Shown piece after piece: positions 49,401-61,400 of a stretch of DNA of 64,000 bases. Numbering within the stretch: the first letter of the stretch is position 1; each line of letters opens with the position of its first letter. Source of the DNA: Nymphalis io. Lineage: Eukaryota > Arthropoda > Insecta > Lepidoptera > Nymphalidae. A program made the translations under genes and the position numbers. The notes under the pieces are model-generated. The model had not been told where the DNA came from and made no database searches. It saw only the letters and a list, made by a program, of their open reading frames with translations. The stretch spans positions 3,286,001-3,350,000 of the forward strand of contig NC_065904.1 in the NCBI RefSeq assembly GCF_905147045.1. Direction: 5' to 3'.

Positions 49401-50920
49401 TGTATCTCAGAATTTCTATGAATGTGAAGTTTCATTATAATTGGCAATTAATTACAATCAAGTTTCAACCACTATATTTCTCTCTCTCTTTCTCAAATGA
49501 AAGAAGAGAAGCTATAATAGATTAATTAAATTATGTTCTAGTCTAATAAGATTATTTTTAAAGTTAATTAACATTTGTCTTAATTCCACTTGAGGAACAA
49601 TAGATCAATTTCATTGACAATTAGCAAAACAACCTTAAATTTAGCTATATTATCTGAATTAATTAATATTAGTTACATTAAATCAAATTCAAATTCAAAG
49701 TCAATATTATAGCTAAATTAAAATATGCAAATATTAAATAAAAAAATAAAACAGTCAGCTAAGTTGATAGACAAATTAAAGGTGATATAAAATGATTATA
49801 TATATTTAGAAACTAAATTTGTTATACACATGTATAAGCAACATTTTTTTTTAAATTGTATGGAAAAAGTACATAGCAAATTACATAATTTTAATGATTA
49901 CTTCAAATACAAAAAAGAGAATGTTGTACATAAAATGAATGTTAATGATTGGAAATTTCGTATAAAAAATTTAAATCCAAGTTTAAATGTGAAAATTTTC
50001 AACAACTTTAATCTGAATATGTATAATTCAAATTTAAATTATGGAAGGTATCTTATTTAATATTTGAGTAATACAAAAAAAGAATAGTAATTTTTACTAA
50101 GAAGAATATATTTGTATATCTGCATATTTTATGAATATTATTTATATGATTTTTTTTTGAAGATCAATTCAGTTTGTATTACAATACTTATATTACAAAC
50201 TCAATGTAAAGCTCACCTGTTTCGATTCTCCTTCAAGTTCGATAATTTGTAGGGTCAAGGAACTTTCCATTGCTGCCGATTCATTGAGGAGTGCATTTTC
50301 CTGTTCTATGCCACTTTGTGTTGTTACTTTTTGGGTTGTGTCAAGTTTCATTAATGCCTGCAAGGGAATGAAATAGTATATTTGCAAATATTATCAGTAG
50401 TTTGTAGTTTAAGTAAAATAGTTTTTATCATATTGTACCAACATTTGAAATATAATTAGATTTAAAATGTAGAATTGTTCATTATATGTAATTCTTTTTA
50501 AATTACTTGTTTCATTTGTTTTATAGTACAAGCAGTGTGTTTTAACCTAATCATTTTTAAATAAGTTTTCATACATATATTTAAAAAGTAGATCATCTTA
50601 TGAACATTAGGTGTTAAAAATACAATTTAAAGTTACCGTTTGCACGTTAATGTGGCCATTAAGGCATGAAAAGTGAAAATATTACGGTATGTAGGCCATC
50701 TAACCTCCTGCGTGATCTCCAGATCGTGCTTTGTGTTTTCGTATAAACTCTCTAGCTCGTCGCATCGTAGCTGAAGGGAACTCTTTTCCTCCAGCAGCAC
50801 CAGGCCGAGCTGCGCTGATTGTATCTTCTCACTGCTGGCTTGGTCCAGTTCCCGACTCAGCCTCTCGATCTCCGCCTTTAACTCGGAGATCGATAAATCA
50901 TTTTGTGCCGTTCCTGCCAT
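39924..50920 (-). CDS. BicD: Bicaudal D, dynein/dynactin cargo adaptor, complete, 12 exons
   Basis: BicD links dynein-dynactin to cargo such as Rab6 vesicles and, in flies, Egalitarian-bound mRNA (family knowledge). Exons on the minus strand: 50920-50705, 50357-50217, 43526-43302, 43165-42928, 42742-42585, 42460-42317, 42238-41992, 41908-41768, 41689-41510, 40593-40336, 40237-40071, 39998-39924. Phases join to 729 codons plus stop; Drosophila has about 782. The protein is mostly coiled coil. Exon 1 has the CC1 box as SAQLG before LVLLEEKSSLQ, where vertebrates have AAxxG. Other matches are IEQENALLNESAA, DLEDENISLQKQVSALRSSQ, VEFEGLKHEVRQL, LYHHVCAVNGTQPERVLL, and the cargo-binding end KLKSLLSTKREQIATLRTVL, LKEDAATFSSLRAMFAARCE, KKTLNQLLRLAVQQKLSLTQ. 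The C-terminal tail is short and Arg/Gly-rich. Intron 2 is 6.7 kb. Confidence 0.96.
40857..41509 (-). CDS. in-frame intronic reading frame of BicD (alternative 3' exon or nested gene), unrecognised
   Basis: The frame of BicD exon 9 stays open past its splice donor for about 217 codons, to a stop at 40857, inside intron 9 (40594-41509). In AT-rich noncoding DNA stops come about every 14 codons, so this length is very unlikely by chance (rough estimate below 1 in 100,000). From an internal Met at 41351 it could also encode a separate protein of 164 residues starting MSDKKRKFHNHYVPFKS. It is rich in Lys, Asn and Ser with scattered Cys (ESICKQNC, NYCRKSPRTV, FFCDPKS, TLRCDINLH). I see no coiled coil, membrane segment or known domain. 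Read through, it would give a BicD that keeps exons 1-9 and lacks the cargo-binding end. Confidence 0.5.
46381..46410. repeat. (TA)n microsatellite
   Basis: Uninterrupted TA dinucleotide run of about 15 units inside BicD intron 2. Similar shorter TA runs occur at about 18599-18630, 21589-21605 and 59911-59930. Confidence 0.85.
48640..48900 (+). repeat. degenerate SINE family 1 copy
   Basis: Plus-strand relic recognised by a worn head (GATGGCAAGATGGTTCAATA), TATATAATTCATCTCACG, and the end ACCACCATGCTGCTCCAATG plus TTTACAGGCTG. It is much more diverged than the other copies and so probably older. Confidence 0.6.
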
Positions 50921-53900
50921 CTTGGGACAGTTTTACGGCTTTTACTTTAAAACTTCATAAACAAAGTAAATAATCTCAGAAAAACAACGTTAAAACGTGT
51001 AAAATCAATGTTTCTACATTCTCTCAACAAAAGTATAACGTCTTGACAGTTCAGTCGTTTCTGTGTTTTTTTTTAACTCATGACTTATTGGAAATTTGCT
51101 TCAACAGTGGATTCTAGTCTTTTGACTTCACATTTTTATGAGCTACTTATGGATGACCTAAATAGTAATTTAAAATATAAATAATCATCATTATTAAAAT
51201 TAATAATATTTCCAATAAATATCTTTATTTTTATAGCATGCTATCTTTTCAATGTATGGTTTCCGCTTATGTAGGGTTGCCAACTGTATTTTGAATGCGG
51301 AAACACATTACAGTATCATATGGCAAATGAATCCCACTAATTACCATGAAAAGTATTTTGCTCTATGTATTAATTTATAATTTCATAATACTCAAATTAG
51401 TATTTTATTTTACTACGATATTAAAATTATAAATGTTAGTTCCAATTTTAAACCATCACTATCGCCACACTATATTCCTTTTAGGGCAACTTATTTATCG
51501 CATCTTTGCGTATATCTTTTGCATTATCCATATCGTATCGCATAATAGTGCGTAACTCAGATGGCATGAGATCAGCCTCCGTTTATAAATATTTTCTTGA
51601 TTGGCCTGAGTTGAAGTCGTTACAAATCGCTATTTTAATTGCATTATAAAGGGACAGCGTTAATAAAGTTTATCAAAAGTTTGTTTTATAATAATTGCTA
51701 AACAATTATATAATCAAATAAACTAAACAAATATTACAAAAAAACAACTTAAAACCATTATTAAAAACTTTTACAAAAAGAGTTGGGTCATACAACTTAC
51801 AATTTATTATAGAAGATGATTGTTGAATGATTCAGCTTTTTTATGTCAGCTTTAAAGAATCTTCTCGAGCAAGAATAAAACAATCGCATTCTTCAAAAGC
51901 AGCTAGAGTACATATTCATATATTTCTCAAGACGAACTACTTAAGGCAGAAGCGTGAAAGCAATTTTTAAAAATATATTTCGAGGAAACTGATTTAGACA
52001 TCTATACTAACAACATGTCCCAAGCTATATTAGGATAAATGTCAGGGCACAACATAATGGCCTACATTTTTACAGTAGGCGGCGTCGTAATTCGACGAGA
52101 TGAAAGTCATTTGCGACCAAGTAGAAAATTCATTACTTCTAACGATTTACAAGTAGAATCCAGATACACTAAAGTTGCGTTGGACTTTTCTGGAACAACG
52201 AAGTATTGAAATGATGAAAACAGACATGAAATGTGGAGTTTTAATAAGAACGATGTTTTCGTTCACCGTCAAGCACGAGATGAATTATAAACACAAATTA
52301 AGCACATGAAAATTCAGTGGTGCTTGCCCGGGTTTGTACCCACGATCATCGGTTAAGATTCACGCGTTCTAACCACTAGGCCATCTCGGCTCAAGAGCAG
52401 CTAACAATTAATTTAAAATCGCAAATGAAAAACTAATCAAATACAAAATTCCATTTATTTATTAACATCAATTGACTAACTTAAAATATTATCGCTTACA
52501 AAATTATTTGCCATTTATTTGTTATGTTTAAAAGATAAATATTATTTTAATTGTATTTTATCATATAACGATCATCAAAAACTTTACGAAACAATAATGA
52601 TCACAGAAACAATAATGAAGAAAATGATATTATTCAGATTTAGTATAATGACAACACTGAGAACAAGGTTGAATTTCTTATAATAAAAATATTTCAAGGA
52701 CCACAGAATTGATTGAATAAGTATATGCGGTATTGGGTAATAATTTAAAAGAAAATCGAATTGTAATATTTCAAATACTACAAACTATATCAATTATTCA
52801 AGCAATTTGTAACATTACTATTAGCACCTGTTAATGTATATTATCATGACGGTTTGAAGTACCTATTTAATAATATTCACAACGTTAATTGACAACACTA
52901 AAAATTTTAACAATAGTTTTTATAGTACTATCATATTATTGCTACAATAATTAGTTAATTTTGGAATGTATGATAATTATGAATAAACTCAAAATCAGAC
53001 TTCATTGCAATAAGGTACTTATTATATACAAAAAAAAAAAAAATTCAATACTTACAATACAAAACCAATTTTACGGACGAAGTTTTACAATTTCTTACTT
53101 CTAAGATAACTCATACTTAAGTTTATTTGGAGATGTAGAGCCATATTTAAATAATTTTTATTAAATGAATTTAAAATCATTAATTCATTGTTTGTTTTAC
53201 ATATTCATTACAAATAATTTCACTTGTCTTTTAAAATTGTCAACGATAACAATCTAAATAACATATAATTATAAAAACATTTGTTGAGCCTGTTCACAGG
53301 TGTGTAAGATATTTAAAATTAAACATACAAATCTTGTTAGAATACCTGCCTATTTTTTATTTACTACTATATAATATTATGAACGATAACTGTTTGTGAT
53401 CGTTAACTTATGTAAAATATTTTAAAATCCTATGACAAAGTTTTACTTAAAAAATATCTTCTTCGTGTCCTTTGGAAACTCATTTTTTTAACATAGGACC
53501 ACCTACATATTTTAAAATTATAGCGTAGTTAGTTTTAGATTTAAATAACAGCTAATTTATAAATCTTACGCATTTTGACCTAGTATATTGCGCCAAAATG
53601 AAGGTTAAATTTAAAACTGAAAAAGGCTTTGTTTTTTTTTTTTTATTTATGAGTGTAATGCAATAAAATTAACGTTATAAAATAAATTACTCATTTTATA
53701 AAAAAAAGAAAAAATAATGTTACATTGCTCTTATGAAAACACAATTTTTTTTTATATAATATCTTTTGCACTATCAGTAGAGATATGGTATCGGTTTTAG
53801 ACCGCTGCCAATGAAATAAATATCTTGGCAAACAAAATTTAGTAATTTCCACACCATACATGCTTAAATAATAATTTAATTAATTAATATATAATAACTA

Positions 53901-55468
53901 CACTGTTATGGACACATCTGTATGAATATATTATTTGTACTAAATTATACTAATTGATAATTACAATAAAAACTGACATTTGTAATAGTATGTTCTATTT
54001 CGGAACTTGGCACCAAAATGGCGGGAAAAATATCGGTGAGTTAAAAAAAGAAATAAGATTATAATAATGAGCATAAATAATTCTATAATATCTATTTGTT
54101 TCTAAATGTTCTAAAATTGTATGTATGAAAATAAAAATCTGAGCAAAGATCAATTTGAATGAACCTTTAAAAACATGATTGTATACACTATCAATCTTAT
54201 TAAGAAATATTTATTAAATGTTGCATATTATACAAAAAAAAACATTAAATCATTGTTTAATAACCCTTGTGAAATAATGACTTATATTTCATTCATGATT
54301 TTTATTTAGGCTATATCTGTAAGATGAATTAATTGTTTTTGACATTTTATTAAAATAAAAACAAATCTATAAAAATACAATTTCCGAAAGATAACCCTGA
54401 CAAAATTATTAAGTTCAATAATAAATATCGGTTATGACAATAGTCGAGATATGTTTTATATCCTTCTATGACTATTCAACACCATTTGAATACAAATCGT
54501 TATAAGAAATACTAAGCATATACAAACTTTTTAATGTTTACTTTTTAGAAAGGCTTTTTTATTAAAAATGTATAAAAAAAATCGAGACCTAATTACCCAA
54601 AAGATATGCTGATAAACTTTAGTCAGCTTAGCTATAAGGTATTATCCGAGAATATTCATTATTATTTTAAATCATTATAAAATATAAAGTAAATTATTTA
54701 TTGCCCTACATAACAGAAAATTTACGTTTATTATTAATAATAATATCAGCCGGGAAGACAATTTCATTAAACTATAATATTATAATATCTATTTTACCTA
54801 CTTATAAATAATTAGATTAATTGTAATTAAATTTTATTATTAATAATTATTATCAATAAGTACATACCTACTTTATAAGAATAATAACATAAAAAGGTTA
54901 ATAAATTATTTTTATATTAATATGTATGAGAATTATTAATTTATGTTAAAATTATTATTAACAATATTTAGAATTAAGGTAAAGATAGACTAGAGATACT
55001 GACAGACAGAAGTAGAGAAAGGCAAGGGTTTTTAAAGTCCGCATAAAGATACCGAAATATCTTGGTTTATAAATAATGTAATATAATTCCGATAAAAGGT
55101 TAAATTTTATATTTGTAACGTTGTTTCGTAATATATAAAATTATAGTATAATAAAACATTATTTAGTTTAAAGTTGAAATAAATTTAAAAAAATATATAT
55201 AATATATATATTCTTTGAAATTAAATGCCACGTGCCATCTGTCTAATTTATTATTAATCAATTAATTGTATGATTACAACGTACGCAACTTACGCAAAAA
55301 AAAATCAATAAATATTTAGTCATTTTTTAGGCATAATATTGGTAATTTGTTTAGAGTTTAAATTTTAAAATGAATAATAAAAACAAACAAGTTGATTGTA
55401 TTACTTTTTCGGATTTTTGTAATTTTTTTAAATATATATTTTAATGCTACGGAGGATTTATAAAAAAA
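50921..55468. other. spacer between RIC1 3' end and BicD start
   Basis: 4.5 kb of mostly featureless AT-rich sequence in a head-to-tail arrangement. The right part may be RIC1 3' untranslated region and the left part the BicD promoter. The only repeat recognised is the half SINE at 52251-52393. No open frame of interest was seen. Confidence 0.55.
52251..52393 (-). repeat. tRNA-like half of a SINE family 1 copy
   Basis: Minus-strand copy containing only the tRNA-like head and the first part of the body (GAGATGGCCTAGTGGTTAGAA, B box CGTGGGTACAAACCCGGG, then CACTGAATTTTCATGTGC and ATTCATCTCGTGCTTGACGG). It stops about 140 bp from the head, so the tail half was lost or never copied. Confidence 0.8.
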
Positions 55469-58400
55469 TTACATTATGGCACAATTGGAGGCCGGTTCTT
55501 CTCGAGATGGTAGCGGTGGTCGCGCCGGAGCGAGGACTTCTGCCGATTCAGGTTCTGGCATTGTTATGGGAGAATCTTTCCTTACTGACTGCTTAGATAC
55601 CTCTTGGGCCTTCTGCGGAGGGGGTAATTTTGGTTCCTGAGGAGTTTGTTTCTGCTCCGTGAGGGAACTGGTACTTGGTGTTCTTGCACGAGATTGAGCT
55701 AAGGAGACACGACGTTCGCGGGTATTAATGATCGAAGTAAGATACGGGATCTGATTGCTGATCGCCATCATGAAGGGCTTGTAGCCGATGCTGTAATGTA
55801 ATAATAAAAAGAAATAAGTCATGTTATCTAAAAATATTGTAATATTTGAGTTATTTATGTTTTGTATATACATAACTTTTGTCTTTTGCGTGGACATTAA
55901 CGTATTCATACACTCATCAACATGTTTAGAAGAACGACTTATTAGTATGTAATATATTCGCATTACATATTGACCATCTACATCAATTAGGTAACTTAAA
56001 AAAATATATTTAAATATTTTAACCGAGTTAATTTTGTATTTCTCAGATAGGTGTTTTTTAATTAATGAGTATCACTAAAAATATGGTCAGACCTAAAGCA
56101 GGAGATAAACTTTCATATGTTTAAATAATTTTCTCTTTACTTTACGAATAAAGTTGCTACTTAATTTATATCTTTTTTGCGTTCGTGTAATATTCAAGAG
56201 TGTATTTGATGTTTTATTACATCATAAACAACATTTTACTATCAAACGGCTACGCGCGACGAAAGCGCCATAGGTACACAGTGGAAATTCCCCGCCTACG
56301 TACGAAGCGCTTTGAATCCACATTCATCATCCGCACTGTGAAACTGTGGAATGCTTTGCCTGAGTCCGTATTTCCTGATAGGTACAACGTTGGTGTCTTT
56401 AAATCCAGACGGAAAGGTTTCTTTTAGGCAAGCGTGCTACATCTTAGACCGTGTCGATGCTTAAGATCAGGCAAGTCAACGGTCAAACAATTGCCTATTA
56501 AATATAAAAAAAAACAACATAAATTGCCGTCGGCGTGGACAGCACACACGCGACTGACCACTCAGCGTCGGTCCAGGCGCGCAGGTCGGCGAGCGCAGCG
56601 CGAAGGCGGAGCGCGGCCTCCAGCGACACGTCGGGCCCGCGCGCCGCGTTCACGCAGCGCAGCACGGCCAGCGCGTCCCGCAGCGCCACCGCCACCACCA
56701 GCGCCCACTCCACGCAGCTCGCCTCCGTCATTAGCTGCAGCAGGTACCTGCCGGAGGGATTGATCATCTCGATGAACTACAGCCAAAAGCCTGCAGGCAG
56801 CCAAGTTGGGAGCGGACGGACAGTGCAGCACGATATATTTTGGACAACTTCTGGAATGGTCGAGTAGACGTGGAGTAGGACACCTGCATGTTTTGTAATG
56901 AATATGTACAGAGTGATTAGAACCTGAGCTGCACGTGCGCGGTGTGGTCGCCGCGCTCGGCCTGGTGGTGGTGCAGGCGCTCCATGAGCGCGGCGTACCG
57001 GCGCTCGTCGGGCGCCGCGTCGGCCGCGTCGCCCGCGCCGCCCCACGCCACGCCGCCGCCCTCCGCCACGCTGCCCTCGCCCACGGAGCTGAACGATCTT
57101 GTGATTACTCAAGCGACCATCGGCGATTAACATAGTAGGATTCAATTTAGACATCAGCTTACGACTACTTTTATAGCCTCATAATTTTCTAATCACATAA
57201 AAAAAAGGTTTCTATTGAGGGCCCTAAGAAAGACAGATTTCAATTTTTTAATAATATTTTGAATATAGAATTTGACATCGACTTTAAAAGAATATTTATT
57301 TTTCAGGTATAAAATAATATTTTTTGTTTTTTTACAGAATAGGTTTGCGAACGAGCACATGGGCTGATGGTAAGTGGTCACCAACGCCCATAGACATAAG
57401 CATTGTAAGAGATGTTAATCATCGCTTAGATCACCAATGCGCCACCAACCTTGAGAACTAATATGTTATGTCCCTTGTGCCTGTAATTACACTGGCTCAC
57501 TCACTCTTCAAATCGGAACACAAAAATAACAAGTACTGCTGTTTTGCGGTAGAATATCTGATGAGTGGATGGTACCTACCCAGACGAGCTTGCTCAAAGC
57601 CCTACCACCAGTAAACATATAATAATCAAAAACTTTATTTTATACGAAGATTATATACGTATTCCCGAGCGTACCTGAGCGGCGCAGGGGAGAGCGGCGC
57701 GCCGGCCGCCAGCGGCAGCGCGTTGCGCAGCGACAGCGACACGTAGCCGCTGTCGCCGCACAGGCTGTCGCACTCCGCCGCCGGGCTGCTCGGAGCTGTC
57801 GGAGGACGTTGCATACAAAGTTCAGTTTTGAGTAGAATTAAGAGTTTGTAAACCGCAGTTTTTTGAAAGCCAATAAATTTATTGAAACAATAAATTTGAA
57901 GCTTCTAGTGAGGCTTGGATAAAAATGAAACATTTTTTTTAAAACTATAGGTACATGTAATATAACATAAAAAATAGACCTGGCACAACGCTGGTCTTCC
58001 TCTGCGGGAAGTCCGTGTCGTCGGGCGCGGGGTAGGGCCAGCTGAAGTCCTCGTGCAGGCGCCGCAGACACACGACGGCCGCGTCCACGCGCGCCGCCCG
58101 CTCGCGCTCGCCCGCCAGCCACGCCACCAGGTGCAGGTCCAGCGCCGCCGCCAGCCGGCCCAGCGCCAGCAGCCGCGCCGTGGACAGCAGCAGGCGGGCG
58201 TGGCGCTGGATCATCATGTCGATGAAGAACTCCTCCGCCGTGCCGCTGTACGTGTCCCTGGACGATACATCGACCGGAGCGTTCATCGGAGTAGGTCATG
58301 AGTAAAAACCAGTTATGAATTTAAAATAAACATATAATATTAAACGTTTAACCATAACAATTATATGTAGAGATTAGATCTGCCCGTTTCAGATCGATGT

Positions 58401-61400
58401 ACATAGTAATGAAATCGGTTGAGCCTCGACGCGCACCTGTCGCTCCTGGCGGGCACGGACTTCTTCCGCTTGACGGCGGCGGTGGCGGCGCTGCGGCGCG
58501 GCGCGCTGGCGGCGGGCGGCGAGGGCTCGCGCGGCGCGGCCGTCGTGCTGAAGCTCCGCCCGCGCGCGCCGCCCAGCTGCAAGCGATCCTTGCACATGAA
58601 CGAGACACCGTTGATATCACCCTAACTTCTTATGATCCGTGCCACGTTTCAGAACCGACCTCGACGATGGGATACTACTTGTTCACTGAAGATTATGCTT
58701 TGATTTTTTTTTATCGAATGACTTGACATTCGAAATATTTTTTTAAGAACAAGTTGCGGCCTATCTGTCAATATTTCATATAAAATTGCGGTTGTAAGGA
58801 GAGCTCCGAGGTGCAGAAATTATAACTACAGGTACCAAACGATATGTCGACTAAATTCATCGGCAATTAAAATTTCCCTCGATATACTACCGAGTTATAT
58901 TATTTACATCGCTTATGAAATTTTAATTATACAATTCAAAGTATTCCTCGGCAACGCGCTAGTAGTAATTACTACGTAATAATTACATTAAATTCGTATA
59001 CGTTACTTAAGGTTTAAATTTTGATAAATTAATTCTTATACTACTGGGATTAAACTGGGAACAATGTGAGAAAAACCGGATAACGAACAGTTTATTTATA
59101 AGTATACGGTTATTCCGTAAAGTTTAATTTTATAAATCTATTCTATTTCTTTCTCACTCTTATAAACGGACAGGACCGGAGAGAGTTCAGGCGCACGACT
59201 CAAACATTGGAACCTGGCATATCGGGGTTTGAACCTATTTATAGAACTAACGAGATAAAATATATAATGCAGATATCATACATTATTGCGTAACAGCCTG
59301 TGAATATCCCATTGCTGGGCTAAAGACCTCCGCTCCCTTTTTTGAGGAGAAAGTTTGGAGCTTATTCCACCACGCTGCTCCAGTGCGGATTGGTGGAATA
59401 CACATGTGGCAGAATTTCAGTGAAATTAGACACATGCAGGTTTCCTCACGATGTTTTCCTTCAGCGTAAAGCACGAGATGAATTATAATCACAAATTAAG
59501 CACATGAAAATTCAGTGGTGCTTGCACGGGTTTGACCCCACGATCATCAGTTAAGATTCACGCGTTCTTACCACTGGGCCATCTCAGCTGATTACTCGGG
59601 ATTACTAAATATTATTTTGACGGAAATAACTTTGCCAAATTACTTTTAAAAAATTGCGTTTTCATTAAATAAAATAATTTCAACCGATTGAACTGATTAG
59701 AAAAAAAAATGACAAGCTTAAAACAATACATTATAATCATACCTGCATACTCCCGAGTATAACGGACAAGTCCTCAGCATTTGGGCTGACGCTCTGCGAC
59801 TGCACTATTTGTCCATATTTGGTTTGGACGTTTATCGAGTTTCTAGGAGAGTCGACATCGTTTGGATCTAAATAATAAAAAATAGGATTGTTTAAATATA
59901 ATTTAACTTAAATATATATATATATATATATTATAGAATTTAGATGGCTCAGTATGGATCATGGATCTTAGCCGAAGGTATTAATGTACTTTAGAATTTA
60001 TAACAATTATATAAAATATATGAAATAACCGGGAATAATGATGGTGCATGTGCCGACAGTTACACCGAAATGTTACACGTGTCAACCGTCAATCAGCTCG
60101 CAGTGAGACAGCGTCATATAAGGTTGAAATTATTTTTCTTCCTAATAGTCGGATATTTACGTACTTTAATAAACGACTACATTAAAATCAATACATATAA
60201 GGCATAAAAATTATTTAAACATAAGAGACAAAGTATAAAAATTAAAAACATTGGTTTTTTGACTCACCAATAGCTCTTAAGAAGCGCACAAGATCTCTCG
60301 CGAGGTCCCACCGCTCTTGCTGTAACGCTGTGTCCAACAACTGCGTCGCTAACTGCCGGCTTACTGTCGAACTTTCTAGATTCTGCAATTATTATACAAC
60401 AATAAAAATTAAGAAGTAGGTATAATTAAAAAAAAAGGTAGTGTAAGTTTATATATTAGAATATACGTCCCCTGTTTCCTTTTAAGTTTTAAAAATAACA
60501 TTAATGAATTATTCAATCAGTGTCATGTCAATTTGTCTTGCGTAATAGTTTTTTTTTTAATTATTATTTATTGAATTTAATTTTTAATTATTATTACTAA
60601 CTGGTTTTACTATTTTGTATGTAATTGTTTTAGGTTCTAATTTTAATCATTTTTGTCTCCCTATTTACTTTCTGCTTCTTATTTATATTAGATATTAATG
60701 GAAACTTGATTGGTTTATATGTTATTTATATTAGATATTAATGGAAACTTGATTGGTTTATATGTTATTTATATTAGATATTAATGGAAACTTGATTGGT
60801 TTATATGTTATTTATTATTTATGTGTAACTGCACTGTTTATTTTCCAAAAAAAAAAAAAATATTTATATTCTATATTTCAACTGAATTGTGAATACTGAA
60901 CCTTAAGCTGCAAAATATATAAAACGTCTTAAACAGGAAACTTATACAATGACAAAAATAAAAAGAATCATTATGTTTCAATTACTGCGCAAAAGTGTAA
61001 CTATTTTATTATTTATTTAACATACTTGTAATATGATGAGATAGGAGGCAGCTGTATCCAGCATCTTACGTTGCAAGCACTCTTGGAACAGTTCCTTCGG
61101 CTTGCCGGCAGCGGAGAACAAGTACGCCCATAGTGCTATTTCCGTCTTCCTTGCACATTGTACTACAGTCTAACACAATAAAAAAAATTAATATAATGAC
61201 ATTATAATTAGTTTGAATGATTTACCTTAGTCATTTCAATAAAACTAAACTAAATTTCAAATATATTCAATAATTATTTCATTAGCATATAGTAGTTATA
61301 TAGTATTATTTTATGGCAATAATATTCTCAAATTATATTAGGTCCTTACATATGAAATTAGCGTTTTGTCGTACTGACTACTTTGATCTGAAATATCTCC

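Larger units (their letters stand above)
43527..50216. other. BicD intron 2 (6.7 kb)
   Basis: Long AT-rich intron. It contains a (TA)n microsatellite (about 46381-46410) and a worn SINE (48640-48900). A less AT-rich stretch at about 47180-47750 could hold an alternative promoter or enhancer. Open frames such as 44006-44299 and 49830-50060 have biased, unrecognisable translations. No nested gene is supported. Confidence 0.5.

Noticed and set aside
60679..60811. Possible CRISPR-like array
   Set aside because: The three 43-bp copies are directly adjacent with no spacers, and the genome is eukaryotic; it is a simple tandem repeat.
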